From the NCBI RefSeq assembly GCF_047344985.1, contig NZ_CP178861.1, positions 1,426,001 to 1,490,000 on the forward strand: a DNA stretch of 64,000 bases, written 5' to 3'. Below, piece by piece: positions 1-8,672 of this stretch (positions within the stretch are counted from its first letter, which is position 1; each line of letters begins with the position of its first letter). Both the position numbers and the translations under genes were made by a program. The notes beneath the pieces are model-generated. The model had not been told where the DNA came from. It did no database searches and saw nothing but the letters and a program-made list of their open reading frames with translations. This DNA comes from Bdellovibrio sp047344985. Its GTDB lineage: Bacteria > Bdellovibrionota > Bdellovibrionia > Bdellovibrionales > Bdellovibrionaceae.

Positions 1-1
1 A

Positions 2-1414
2 GGCGAGCGCCGTTTGATGGCGACAACGTCCGGAAGATCTGCTTTTTCTATTTTGCTTTTCCAAGACATCGCGGTCATCCCGATGATCGCGATCCTGCCT
101 TTGATGGTGACGACAGCGAAAATTACCGAAACTCAAGAGGGCAGTCCGCTGTTGGGAGTTTTGCGTGTCATCGGTGTTTTGCTTTTAATGGTTATCGGAG
201 GCCGACTTTTATTGCGCCCTCTTTTGCGCTGGATTGCGGCTCAACACCTGCGTGAAATTTTCACGGCCTTTGCATTATTCTTGGTTGTCGGCATGTCGTT
301 CGTGATGCAGCAACTGGGAGTTTCCATGGCCTTAGGAGCCTTTATGGCAGGTGTCCTCTTAGCTGACAGTGAATATCGCCACGCTCTAGAGACAGACATC
401 GAACCTTTTAAAGGTCTGCTGATGGGATTGTTTTTTATCTCCGTCGGTATGTCCGTGAATCTTTATAAAGTTTTGCAAAGCCCGGGAATTTTCATCGGTT
501 TGGTACTTTTGGTGTTTGTTGTAAAAACAATCATTCATGCCCTCCTCGGAATGGCTTTTAAAATCCCATCGAAACAGCTTCCTTTTTTTGCACTTCTTCT
601 TTCACAAGTCGGGGAGTTTGCCTTCGTCTTATTGGGAGCTGCGCAAGGATTTAAAATCCTGGATGTGGATTTGGTGGGAACTTTGGTGGCTATCGTCGCT
701 TTGTCCATGTTGATGACACCTTTAGTGGTGCTTTTCTATGATAAAATTTTGCTGCAGTTTCTTGAAAGAAAAGAAGACATGGAAGACGACAAGATTGAAA
801 ACGAAAACAATCCCGTGATCATCGCGGGCTTCGGTCGTTTTGGTCAGATCATCGGTCGCCTGCTTTATGCCAATCGTATTAAAGCCACAGTTCTTGACCA
901 TGAACCCAGTCAAATTGAAATGCTTCGCCGCTTTGGTTTTAAAGTTTATTATGGTGATGCGACGAGAATGGACTTGTTAGAGTCTGCGGGCGCTCATCAA
1001 GCGCAAATTTTAATTGTCGCCATTGATAATGTGGAGGACAGCCTCAAGCTCGTGGATCTGGCTAAAGAAACATTTCCGCATCTAAAAATTTATGCCCGCG
1101 CCCGCAACGTCAATCATATGTATTTGTTGATGGATCGGAAGGTCGAGGTGATCGAGCGTGAAACATTTGAGTCTTCCTTGCGTATGGGTTCTTCCGTCTT
1201 GCGTGCTCTCGGGTGGCCTGCCTACCAAAGCGTTGTGGCTGCGAATATCTTTCGCGATCACAACCTGGAAATGATTAAGGACCTGCACCAAAGAAGAGAC
1301 AATCCGGACGAAATGATCGCCAAAACAAAACAGGCCCGCGATGATCTTGAAAAAATGTTCCAAAAAGAAAATCATTATCTAGAACTTGCAGATCAAACTT
1401 GGGGCGGCGATTGA
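2..1414 (+). CDS. Kef-type K+/H+ antiporter with TrkA-N domain (5' truncated)
   Basis: Monovalent cation:proton antiporter (CPA2, KefB/KefC type) of the inner membrane. The reading frame is open from base 2 and the first residues (GERR, then ATTSGRSAF and LLFQDIAVIP) match the middle of the KefC membrane domain, so the gene starts upstream of the window. Several hydrophobic helices fill roughly the first 250 visible residues. A Rossmann TrkA-N/RCK domain follows, with the dinucleotide-binding motif GFGRFGQIIG at about residue 271 and an acidic DHEP turn. Family knowledge: these exporters acidify the cytoplasm in response to electrophiles or K+ stress, gated by nucleotide or glutathione binding to the RCK domain. 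The stop overlaps the start of the next gene (TGATG), suggesting translational coupling. The TTG/ATG at 14-17 is internal, not the start. Confidence 0.9.
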   Translation, partial: GERRLMATTSGRSAFSILLFQDIAVIPMIAILPLMVTTAKITETQEGSPLLGVLRVIGVLLLMVIGGRLLLRPLLRWIAAQHLREIFTAFALFLVVGMSFVMQQLGVSMALGAFMAGVLLADSEYRHALETDIEPFKGLLMGLFFISVGMSVNLYKVLQSPGIFIGLVLLVFVVKTIIHALLGMAFKIPSKQLPFFALLLSQVGEFAFVLLGAAQGFKILDVDLVGTLVAIVALSMLMTPLVVLFYDKILLQFLERKEDMEDDKIENENNPVIIAGFGRFGQIIGRLLYANRIKATVLDHEPSQIEMLRRFGFKVYYGDATRMDLLESAGAHQAQILIVAIDNVEDSLKLVDLAKETFPHLKIYARARNVNHMYLLMDRKVEVIERETFESSLRMGSSVLRALGWPAYQSVVAANIFRDHNLEMIKDLHQRRDNPDEMIAKTKQARDDLEKMFQKENHYLELADQTWGGD

Positions 1415-2418
1415 TGATGAGATATGTTTTAATACTGAGCGCATTTGTTTTTTTTGGAGACATCAGCTTTGCCGGTAACTGCCAGGAAAAACAAGGTGCT
1501 TTGGATTTTGGATCCGGAACAACGAAAGCTTTTGCGGCTCTTGTCGATGTCTGTAAAAAACAAATTATTGAAGTGATCTACGAAGAGCGTCTTCCTATTG
1601 CTCTGAATGAGGCTTTAGAAAAATCTCCGAACAACGAAATTCCAGTGCCTGTTATTAGTGAAGCTCTGCCTCGTTATCGGGGCCTCGTCAAAAAAATGAA
1701 AGAATTGGAAGTAGGGAAGATCTATGCGGTGGCAACCTCTGTCTTTAGAGTGGCTAAAAACGGCAAAGACATCGCCCAAAAAATTTCTAGGGAGCTTAAG
1801 ATTCCCGTGAATATTATTTCCCAAGAGAGGGAAGCCGAGTTGGGTTTTTGGTCGGCTCTGGCACAAAAGAAAGTTTCTGCGGATGACTCCATTGTGGTTT
1901 GGGATATTGGCGGAGGCTCCATGCAGATGTATTCCCGAGAGCATGGAAAAGTGCATATTTATCAGGGAAATCTTGCTTCGGTGACTTTCAAAAATAAAAT
2001 TCTTGAGGTTCTGCAGTTTAAAAACCCCAAAGAGGTCTCTTCGCCCAATCCTATCGGTCGGCAGCGAGAAGCCGCTTTGCAGTTGGCTAAAAATCATGCG
2101 TATTTAAATGTTCCTGCGTTCTTTAAAGAAAAAGCACCTCATGCACGCTGGATTGGTGTGGGAGGCGTTCTTTCGATGTCTGTGCAAAAGCAAACGAAGA
2201 AAAATGCTTCGGAATTTGCGCAAGGTGAGCTTGATGAAGCTTTGAAGCAACGGGTTTTTTTGCAAGATTCGCAAATTGAAAGTGATTACCGAGTTTCTGA
2301 TATTTCAAATCTCGCCTTGGTTTTGGGATATATGCAGGCGCTAAAAATCCCCAAAGTTGAAACAGCCCAAGCTTCACTCGGACAAGGGCTGATTTACTCG
2401 GCTCTTCACGCCAAATAA
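1414..2418 (+). CDS. Exported Ppx/GppA-family phosphatase-like protein
   Basis: About 334 residues of the Ppx/GppA (actin-like ASKHA) fold. It has the phosphate-1 loop GALDFGSGTTK near residue 27 and the phosphate-2 motif VVWDIGGGSMQ near residue 165; a conserved AVATSVFR segment lies between. The family hydrolyses exopolyphosphate or the gamma/beta phosphates of pppGpp. The unusual feature is the N-terminus: MMRYVLILSAFVFFG followed by SFAGNC looks like a cleavable signal peptide, so this copy probably works outside the cytoplasm. I chose ATG 1414 because it overlaps the upstream stop (TGATG) and gives the signal peptide directly; the in-frame TTG at 1399 would add five residues. Substrate is not determinable from sequence, and loss of catalysis cannot be excluded. 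Confidence 0.8.
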   Translation: MMRYVLILSAFVFFGDISFAGNCQEKQGALDFGSGTTKAFAALVDVCKKQIIEVIYEERLPIALNEALEKSPNNEIPVPVISEALPRYRGLVKKMKELEVGKIYAVATSVFRVAKNGKDIAQKISRELKIPVNIISQEREAELGFWSALAQKKVSADDSIVVWDIGGGSMQMYSREHGKVHIYQGNLASVTFKNKILEVLQFKNPKEVSSPNPIGRQREAALQLAKNHAYLNVPAFFKEKAPHARWIGVGGVLSMSVQKQTKKNASEFAQGELDEALKQRVFLQDSQIESDYRVSDISNLALVLGYMQALKIPKVETAQASLGQGLIYSALHAK

Positions 2419-2419
2419 T

Positions 2420-3550
2420 TTAAGCGTTTAAAATCGCCGCCGCAGGGGACTGTGTCGGCATGTCTTTATCGGTCAATACGATGACCTCGCCACCGTGACG
2501 GATCACCTCACACGCGATATCGTCTAAAATATCATCGTCTTTAGAGTCTATCTGTTTTTCGTGAAAAGTAATCTGACTGCTCCGGCGATGCAAGTGCCCC
2601 CAGATCTCGCTGTTGTTGCGAAGGAATAATGTTTTTACTTTGCCGTTCAGGGCCGCCCGTGAAATTTTGATCAGATCATCGATGACTTTTTTCTGACGGG
2701 CCAATTCTTCCATCTCCATGGTCGAAAGATTTTTATGCTTAGTCATATTGTTTTGGATGTGCAAATTCGCCTGATGAATCAAGGCCTCCATGCGAGGCAT
2801 GCCTTTGCTTGGATCGATTTTACAAAGAACCGGAGCCGGGTGTGTGCTTACTTCTTTGTAGGCGGTAAAAAACGTTTCATTGGTAAAAACAAAAAGAGGC
2901 AGTGTTTTATACCCCTGTTCTTTGCTGATCTTGGCTTCAATCCAGCGCAAAAAAAGTTTCGCACCGGATTTTTTCTTAAACTGCGTATCTTGGGAGCCAC
3001 GTCCGCGCAGATGGGATTTTAAGTGGGGAATTTGCGCGGTCTCGGACTCATCGTGGTGTTTCCAGTGAATGCTATTGCTGTGCTGTCCCTGGTGAAACAA
3101 GAAAGTGTGCACTTCCGTACCCGTTCCGCCATCGCAGTTTAAAAGCAAAGCTTCTTCTGCAGAGAGAACAAGCGCATGATAGGTGTGATCTCCCTGCAAA
3201 TCTTCAAGCAGAGGTTTGAGATGAAAAGTTTCCGCCACCACGACTTTGGAAGGCATTTCATGATTCGCAATGAAATAGCCGTTCCAATGTTTGTTAACAA
3301 AGATCGCAAGACCTTGCTCCCGGGACGACAGCGGTTCTGCAGGATTAAATTTATAAAGCGTTTGCAAAAGATTTTCACGCAGCTCTTCGCGGGGATCGAA
3401 AGAGAGAAGGTAAGTCGCTCTGCGCACGAGGGCTTCGTATTCAAGTTGAAGAGTTTTTTCTGGCATGCCGGGAATGTATATCGAAATGCACGGCCCATCC
3501 TGGACAGAGGTGAGACGTAAGAGATCATCATGAGTCAGCTTTTCAATCAT
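2420..3550 (-). CDS. baeRF family-3-like protein (eRF1-related)
   Basis: 376-residue soluble protein with no signal peptide or membrane segment. The opening (PCISIYIPG, then a long helix) and the central HALVLSAEEALLL-like strand resemble the bacterial archaeo-eukaryotic release factor (baeRF) family 3 proteins, which share the eRF1/Pelota middle fold. These are proposed from comparative genomics to act in ribosome-associated stress responses or hydrolysis of peptidyl-tRNA; I infer, not see, such a role. The start at 3550 has a strong Shine-Dalgarno (GGAGG, seven bases upstream). It is divergent from a second protein of the same wider superfamily (3696-4148) with about 145 bases between start codons, so the two are probably functionally linked. 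Stop lies two bases from the Ppx gene stop (convergent). Confidence 0.65.
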   Translation of the reverse strand: MIEKLTHDDLLRLTSVQDGPCISIYIPGMPEKTLQLEYEALVRRATYLLSFDPREELRENLLQTLYKFNPAEPLSSREQGLAIFVNKHWNGYFIANHEMPSKVVVAETFHLKPLLEDLQGDHTYHALVLSAEEALLLNCDGGTGTEVHTFLFHQGQHSNSIHWKHHDESETAQIPHLKSHLRGRGSQDTQFKKKSGAKLFLRWIEAKISKEQGYKTLPLFVFTNETFFTAYKEVSTHPAPVLCKIDPSKGMPRMEALIHQANLHIQNNMTKHKNLSTMEMEELARQKKVIDDLIKISRAALNGKVKTLFLRNNSEIWGHLHRRSSQITFHEKQIDSKDDDILDDIACEVIRHGGEVIVLTDKDMPTQSPAAAILNA

Positions 3551-3645
3551 AGTTTCCTCCGTACACTCAGCTCAGTTTTTTCATGATCTCGCGAAGAACG
3601 TTGAAACTCAAAACGTCATTTAACAGTCCAGTGTGAGGGGTCATC

Positions 3646-3674
3646 TTGAGAGAATTGGCAGAGCTTCGTATCAT
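3646..3674 (+). promoter_or_regulatory. Predicted sigma70-type promoter for host-attachment-like gene
   Basis: TTGAGA at 3646-3651, a 17-base spacer and TATCAT at 3669-3674, about 20 bases upstream of the chosen start at 3696. Spacing is optimal and both hexamers are close to consensus; the predicted leader is short (about 15 bases) and carries the Shine-Dalgarno. Confidence 0.55.
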
Positions 3675-3695
3675 AGAAGAAAAGCGAGGATGAAC

Positions 3696-4148
3696 ATGAA
3701 AACCTGGATAGTTGTAGCATGCAGAACCGAGGCAAAAGTGTTTGAATACGCAAATAAACAGAGCAGTGATGTGGAATTCGTCACTAAACTGGAAAACCCA
3801 CGAGGTCGTTTGAAGGCTCAGGAAATCAATGCAGATAAGCCCGGAGTTTTTTCAAGCGTTATGTCCCATGGAACTCGCCTTGTGGGACCTCAATCACCGA
3901 CGGAACGAGTGGCGCAGGAGTTCGCCAAAAAGATATCGGACTTTTTGGAGATTTCTCGACAGCAGGGCGCTTTTGATGACTTGGTCCTTTTTGCCGACCC
4001 CCATTTTTTAGGTCGGTTGAGAAGTGCATTTACTAAAAAACTCCGCCAATGCGTGTCTAAAGAGATCACCAAAGACCTTGGAGCCGTGACAACGGAAGAG
4101 ATTAGAATCCGATTATGGCCGGAACCATCGGCTTCAGCTCCTCTGTAG
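3696..4148 (+). CDS. Host-attachment (baeRF12-like) family protein
   Basis: 150-residue protein similar to the family named 'protein required for attachment to host cells' (Pfam Host_attach), which belongs to the baeRF branch of eRF1-like folds. Visible family features are the opening TWIVVACRTEAKVFEY strand, a polar loop with NPRGR and HGTRLVG, and the FADPHFLGRLR helix. The family name comes from Agrobacterium genetics; a ribosome- or RNA-linked role is a later prediction. ATG 3696 is chosen over 3690 because GAGG at 3686-3689 then has a six-base spacing. No signal peptide, so a cytoplasmic site is expected despite the name. It sits divergently beside the family-3 baeRF gene, and a promoter is predicted just upstream. 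In a predator the name is tempting, but direct attachment function is not supported by the sequence. Confidence 0.75.
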   Translation: MKTWIVVACRTEAKVFEYANKQSSDVEFVTKLENPRGRLKAQEINADKPGVFSSVMSHGTRLVGPQSPTERVAQEFAKKISDFLEISRQQGAFDDLVLFADPHFLGRLRSAFTKKLRQCVSKEITKDLGAVTTEEIRIRLWPEPSASAPL

Positions 4149-4150
4149 GA

Positions 4151-4187
4151 TTGAAGTGCGCATGACGCAAGCATACTTTTTAGTATG
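4151..4187 (+). promoter_or_regulatory. Predicted promoter and operator-like inverted repeat for efflux operon
   Basis: TTGAAG at 4151-4156, 17 bases, then TACTTT at 4174-4179 form a plausible promoter. The -10 lies inside an inverted repeat, CATAC (4172-4176), TTTTTA, GTATG (4183-4187), placed as a TetR/MarR-type repressor site would be. No regulator gene is adjacent, so the binding protein is unknown. Confidence 0.35.
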
Positions 4188-4237
4188 TTAAAAATCTTTG
4201 TTTTGAAAATTCAAAGACCTTGGTAAGAATGTTGATC

Positions 4238-5515
4238 ATGTGTACTAATTTAAAATTGTTTCTATTTGTCTTTTCTATCTTATCTGTAAAAACCGCACCT
4301 GCTGCCACTCTACAAGAAGCCTTTCAGTCCGCTTTGCAAAAAAACGAGACGGTGGGGCTCAGTAAAGAACGCCTGGTTCAGTCTCAAGAAAGAGTGTCCC
4401 AGGTTCGTGGCGGACTCTATCCTCAGGTGGCGCTTAATGCGACTCACATGATTCAACCGCGGCCTTCTGATCCGGTGGCGCGGGAATTTTTTCCTGAGAA
4501 GCAGACGACGATCAATCTCTCGGCGAACCAGGTTTTGTTTCGGGGGCTTCGAGAGTTTGCAGGTCTCCGCCAACAAAAAGATTTGGTGGCTTCTCAAGAA
4601 GAACTTCGCAACCTAACTATGGTGCAGCTCTATCAAGATGTCGCAACGGCGTACTTAAGTGTTTTGACTTTAGAGAGAGATCTTAAAAATCTCGATGTCC
4701 AAGTGAAACTTTATGAAGACCGTGTCTCTGAATTGCAAACCCGTGCTCGTCGTGGAGAATCGAACTCCAATGAAGTTTTAACGGCGCAATCCACAGAGGC
4801 AGCGTTGAAGGCCGAAGCTCAGCTCAATCGCGGTCAACTCCGCATGGCCCGAGAAAATTTCGCTTTCGTGACGGGATTGTCTTCAGAAGAAGTTTTAAAT
4901 GACCCGAATTTGGCGGGGGGGAAAAAACTCGCCCCTTTGGCTGATTATTTAAAACGCGTGGAAGAACGTTACGATGTTAAAGCGGCTCGCGAACAATTCA
5001 GTGCCATGGAAGAAGAAGTTTCCATTGCTAAGGGAGCGCATTGGCCTTCTTTGGATTTGACGGGCAATTATTATTTTAAACGTCCCGAAGGTTTCACCGA
5101 AGATTTGAATTGGGATTTGCAGTTCCGTTTCACTTTGCCGATTTTTGAAGGCGGCTCCACGCAAAGTAAAGTGCGTGAGGCGGCTTCAAAAAGAATGGAA
5201 GCGGATTTAAACTTAAGCCGCATCCGTCGCCAGGCCGCTCAGGAAATTTCTTCTTATTATGAAACTTTCCAAACAAGACAAAAACAAGTGGAAGCTTTGG
5301 AAAAATCCGCAAGCCTTGCGGAAAAGAACTATCAAGTGATGCAAAGAGATTACCGTCGCGGTCTTTCACGCAATATTGACGTGCAACAGGCTTTGACTGA
5401 TTTCCGTACGGCCGCCCGCAGTTTGGACCAGGCCCGTTTCGCCGTTCAACTTGATTTGATTCGTTTGCAAATTGCTTCAGCAGAAATCACAGCGCCGGCT
5501 GTGAAGGAAGATTAG
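4238..5515 (+). CDS. TolC-family outer-membrane efflux channel
   Basis: Roughly 425-residue outer-membrane efflux protein. After a signal peptide (LFLFVFSILSVKTAPAA) it shows the duplicated TolC pattern of long amphipathic, coiled-coil-forming helices rich in Gln, Glu and Arg, with the typical repeated motifs (TLQEAFQSALQKNE near the start and RYDVKAAREQ at the second repeat) and short beta segments. It forms the trimeric channel of a tripartite pump. The start could be 4220, 4229 or 4238; 4238 puts GGTAAG about ten bases upstream and begins right at the signal peptide. Four bases separate it from the RND gene, so they are one operon. No membrane fusion (adaptor) gene is next to them, which is odd for this arrangement. 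Confidence 0.85.
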   Translation: MCTNLKLFLFVFSILSVKTAPAATLQEAFQSALQKNETVGLSKERLVQSQERVSQVRGGLYPQVALNATHMIQPRPSDPVAREFFPEKQTTINLSANQVLFRGLREFAGLRQQKDLVASQEELRNLTMVQLYQDVATAYLSVLTLERDLKNLDVQVKLYEDRVSELQTRARRGESNSNEVLTAQSTEAALKAEAQLNRGQLRMARENFAFVTGLSSEEVLNDPNLAGGKKLAPLADYLKRVEERYDVKAAREQFSAMEEEVSIAKGAHWPSLDLTGNYYFKRPEGFTEDLNWDLQFRFTLPIFEGGSTQSKVREAASKRMEADLNLSRIRRQAAQEISSYYETFQTRQKQVEALEKSASLAEKNYQVMQRDYRRGLSRNIDVQQALTDFRTAARSLDQARFAVQLDLIRLQIASAEITAPAVKED

Positions 5516-5519
5516 AAAA

Positions 5520-8500
5520 ATGACTTTATCCGATTTATCCATCCGTAGACCCGTCTTTGCGTGGATGCTCATGTTTGGTTTGATCGTCTTTGGTGCGATC
5601 AGCTTTATGCGTATGGGGGTGAGTGAACTTCCCGACGTGGATTTCCCTGTAATTGCGTTGTCCGTTCGTTACGAAGGTGCCGCTCCTGAGGTGATGGAAG
5701 CCGATGTGATCGATCCGATTGAGGATGCTCTCATCAGTATTCAAGGCGTTAAAAATATCACATCCATTGCGCGTAACAGTTCGGCTGACGTGACGATTGA
5801 GTTTGATTTGGAACGCAATATCGATGTGGCCTTCCAAGACGTTCAAGCCAAGATGTCGCAAATTCAAGCGGCCCTGCCTCGTAATATGGATCCTCCGACC
5901 GTGATGAAAATCAACCCGGAAGATTTCCCAATCATGTGGTTGTCTCTTTCCAGTTCCACAATGCCGATGGAAGAGATGATGATCTTCGTGAAAGATCATA
6001 TCCGTGACCGTCTTACGACAGTGCCTGGTGTTGGTAACTTATGGATGCCAGGTTACTTAGAGCCTAACTTGCGCGTGTGGGTTCGTAATAAAGACTTAAA
6101 TAAGTATGCGTTGTCTGTGACGGACGTGATCAATACTTTACGTTCTGAACATGCGGAACCTCCTGCGGGTCGTTCGGAATACAATAAGACAGAATACTCT
6201 CTGCGCACCTTGGGTGAAGCAAAGAAGCTTGAGCAGTTTGATAATATTCTTGTGAACACTCGCGGTGGGGGACCGAACTACAATCCCATTTCTTTGGGGA
6301 AAGTGGCTGATTTTAAGGAGGGCATGGTCGACGTCGTGCAATTTGCCCGTGCTAACGGAAAATCAGCGGTCGGTCTGGGCGTTGTTAAACAGCGTGGTTC
6401 CAATGCGGTTTCCGTTGCGCATGCTGTGAAGGAGCGTATTGCGGAGATTCAAAAGACGTTGCCTGAAGGCACACAGATTGTTGTGAACTATGACGGTACG
6501 AAGTTCGTGGAAGAATCCGTTCACGAACTTGTTTTGACATTGGTGTTGGCCGCTCTTTTGACTTCTTTGGTGTGCTGGTTGTTCTTGGGATCTTGGTCAT
6601 CGACGTTCAACGTTTTGCTTGCGATCCCGACTTCGGTTTTAGGAAGTTTCATCATTCTTTATTTTGCCGGCTTTACCCTGAATATCTTTACATTGATGGG
6701 ACTGAGTCTCGCCATCGGTATTGTCGTCGACGATGCCATCATGGTTTTAGAGAATATCATCCGTCACTTGGAGATGGGGAAAAAGCGTCGGGAAGCGGCC
6801 TTAGTCGGAGCCCGCGAGATCACATTTGCCGCCATGGCAGCTTCGGTTTCACTGGTTGCGATCTTCTTGCCGATTGCTTTCATGGAAGGTTTGATTGGTC
6901 GCTTCTTGTTCCAGTTTGGTGTGACCATGAGTGCGGCGGTGATGATCTCATTGCTGGAAGCTTTGACGTTAACACCGATGCGTGCATCGCAATTCGTCGA
7001 ATCGGGCCATCGTAAGACTCGTTTGGGCCGAGGATTCGAAGCGGGCTTTGATAAGTTGCGTGACGTGTACACAAAATCTTTGGATGTCGCTTTAAGAAAT
7101 CGCTGGAAGGTCATTATTGCTTCCTTAGTGTTCTTTATCTTGAGCTTCTCGTCGGTCGCTTTCCTTAAAGGGGAGTTCCAACCGGCACAAGATCAGAGCT
7201 CACTAATGATTCAAATCAGCAATCCTCCGAAGTCGGCCATTTCTTTTACGGATGAAAAAGTAAAAATTATCGAAGACTTCTTGCATAAGCGCTCCGAAGT
7301 GAATGCTTCATTCGTTGCGGCTGGCGGTTTCACAGGTGGTGAAGCGAATAATGCGATTATCTTTGTCGACTTAAAACCAAAAGGAAAGCGCGGTAAAGAT
7401 GCCGTGAAAAAGAAGGAATTAAGTCAGCAGGAATTTATCGAAGTCGTTCGCGAGTATTTAAATAAGACAATTCCTGATTCCAAACCTCAAGTGCAAGATC
7501 CGTCCACGCAAGGTTTTGGCGGCGGCGGCGGTAAAGGCTTCCCGGTGGAGTTCAGTATTCAGGGTCCGAATTGGAACGAGCTGGGAAAATATTCTGAACA
7601 GATCGTCGAAGAAGTCAAAAAACAAAACATCATGACGGATGTGAACTCGGACTATCAAGGCGGAGCACCGGAAGTGCAAATCGTTCCGAACCGTCAAAAA
7701 GCTTCTGACCGCGGCGTGAGTGTTATTGCCGTCGGTGAGGTTGTGAATGCCATGATGGGAAGCGTGGTCGTTGGCAGCTATGAAAAGGGCGGACACCGTT
7801 ACGACATTCGTGTGAAGATGCAGGAAAACGGAAAATCTCCGCAAGATCGCATTAAAGAACTAAAAGTTCGTAACAACCGTGGCGAACTTGTTCCGATTGC
7901 TGATGTTGTTGACATCAAAGAATCTGCGGTGGCGTCGAGTATTTCTCGTAAGAACCGTCAGCGTAATATCGTGATTTTCGGAAATATCGGAAAAGGTCTA
8001 AGCCAACAGCAAGCCGTTGATAAAGCCCAAGAAGTGGCAAAAAAGATTTTGCCACAAGGTTATCAAGTTCAGTTAAGTGGATCGGCGGAAGAATTCCAAA
8101 AGAGTTTCATAAGCTTGATCTTTGCGCTGGTGTTGGGATTTGTCGTCGCGTACATGGTCTTGGCGTCGCAGTTTAATAGCTTTATTGATCCGATCACAGT
8201 CTTTATGGCGCTGCCGTTTAGTTTCTCGGGAGCATTCTTGGCTCTCTTGATTGGTGGGCAATCGTTAAATATCTTCAGTATGATCGGTTTGATTTTGCTG
8301 ATGGGTATCGTGAAAAAGAACTCGATCTTGCTGGTGGATTTCACAAACCAAAGACGCGATCAAGAGCATGTTCATGTGAACAAGGCGTTGATTGAAGCTT
8401 GTCCGACACGTTTAAGACCGATCTTGATGACGTCTTTTGCGACGATCGCAGGCGCCGTACCTGCGGCAATGAGTTTCGGTCCTGGAGCCGAAGCTCGTCA

Positions 8501-8639
8501 GCCCATGGCCATTGCCGTGATCGGTGGGGTGTTGGTATCGACATTCCTTACATTGTACGTCGTGCCTTGCGTATACAGTCTTTTTGCTTTCTTCGATCGC
8601 AGAGAAAGAAAGTTTGAAGAAGCCGCTGTTGAGCAATAA
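5520..8639 (+). CDS. RND efflux transporter, AcrB/MdtB (HAE1-like) family
   Basis: 1039-residue inner-membrane resistance-nodulation-division pump, full length for the family. N-terminal LSIRRPVFAWMLM helix, then a periplasmic porter domain, the helix 2-6 bundle containing GLSLAIGIVVDDAIMVLEN (the paired Asp of TM4 used in proton relay, near residue 400), a second periplasmic domain with a Gly-rich loop (GFGGGGGKG near residue 665), and the C-terminal bundle with GLILLMGIVKKNSILLVDF. Family knowledge: a homotrimer driven by proton motive force exports drugs, detergents or lipids through a TolC channel using a periplasmic adaptor. The adaptor is not encoded nearby. A strong terminator follows at 8646. 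Substrate cannot be predicted. Confidence 0.93.
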   Translation: MTLSDLSIRRPVFAWMLMFGLIVFGAISFMRMGVSELPDVDFPVIALSVRYEGAAPEVMEADVIDPIEDALISIQGVKNITSIARNSSADVTIEFDLERNIDVAFQDVQAKMSQIQAALPRNMDPPTVMKINPEDFPIMWLSLSSSTMPMEEMMIFVKDHIRDRLTTVPGVGNLWMPGYLEPNLRVWVRNKDLNKYALSVTDVINTLRSEHAEPPAGRSEYNKTEYSLRTLGEAKKLEQFDNILVNTRGGGPNYNPISLGKVADFKEGMVDVVQFARANGKSAVGLGVVKQRGSNAVSVAHAVKERIAEIQKTLPEGTQIVVNYDGTKFVEESVHELVLTLVLAALLTSLVCWLFLGSWSSTFNVLLAIPTSVLGSFIILYFAGFTLNIFTLMGLSLAIGIVVDDAIMVLENIIRHLEMGKKRREAALVGAREITFAAMAASVSLVAIFLPIAFMEGLIGRFLFQFGVTMSAAVMISLLEALTLTPMRASQFVESGHRKTRLGRGFEAGFDKLRDVYTKSLDVALRNRWKVIIASLVFFILSFSSVAFLKGEFQPAQDQSSLMIQISNPPKSAISFTDEKVKIIEDFLHKRSEVNASFVAAGGFTGGEANNAIIFVDLKPKGKRGKDAVKKKELSQQEFIEVVREYLNKTIPDSKPQVQDPSTQGFGGGGGKGFPVEFSIQGPNWNELGKYSEQIVEEVKKQNIMTDVNSDYQGGAPEVQIVPNRQKASDRGVSVIAVGEVVNAMMGSVVVGSYEKGGHRYDIRVKMQENGKSPQDRIKELKVRNNRGELVPIADVVDIKESAVASSISRKNRQRNIVIFGNIGKGLSQQQAVDKAQEVAKKILPQGYQVQLSGSAEEFQKSFISLIFALVLGFVVAYMVLASQFNSFIDPITVFMALPFSFSGAFLALLIGGQSLNIFSMIGLILLMGIVKKNSILLVDFTNQRRDQEHVHVNKALIEACPTRLRPILMTSFATIAGAVPAAMSFGPGAEARQPMAIAVIGGVLVSTFLTLYVVPCVYSLFAFFDRRERKFEEAAVEQ

Positions 8640-8645
8640 AAAAAA

Positions 8646-8672
8646 GGCGCTGGTTTCAGCGCCTTTTTTATT
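8646..8672 (+). terminator. Rho-independent terminator after RND gene (bidirectional)
   Basis: GGCGCT (8646-8651), loop GGTTTC, AGCGCC (8658-8663), then TTTTTTATTT. An A-run on the left arm makes it usable from the minus strand too; it overlaps the last codons of the convergent methyltransferase gene. Confidence 0.9.

Noticed and set aside
6572..7015. 147-residue plus-strand ORF inside the RND gene
   Set aside because: Out-of-frame overlap with the conserved transmembrane pump region; no supporting motif.
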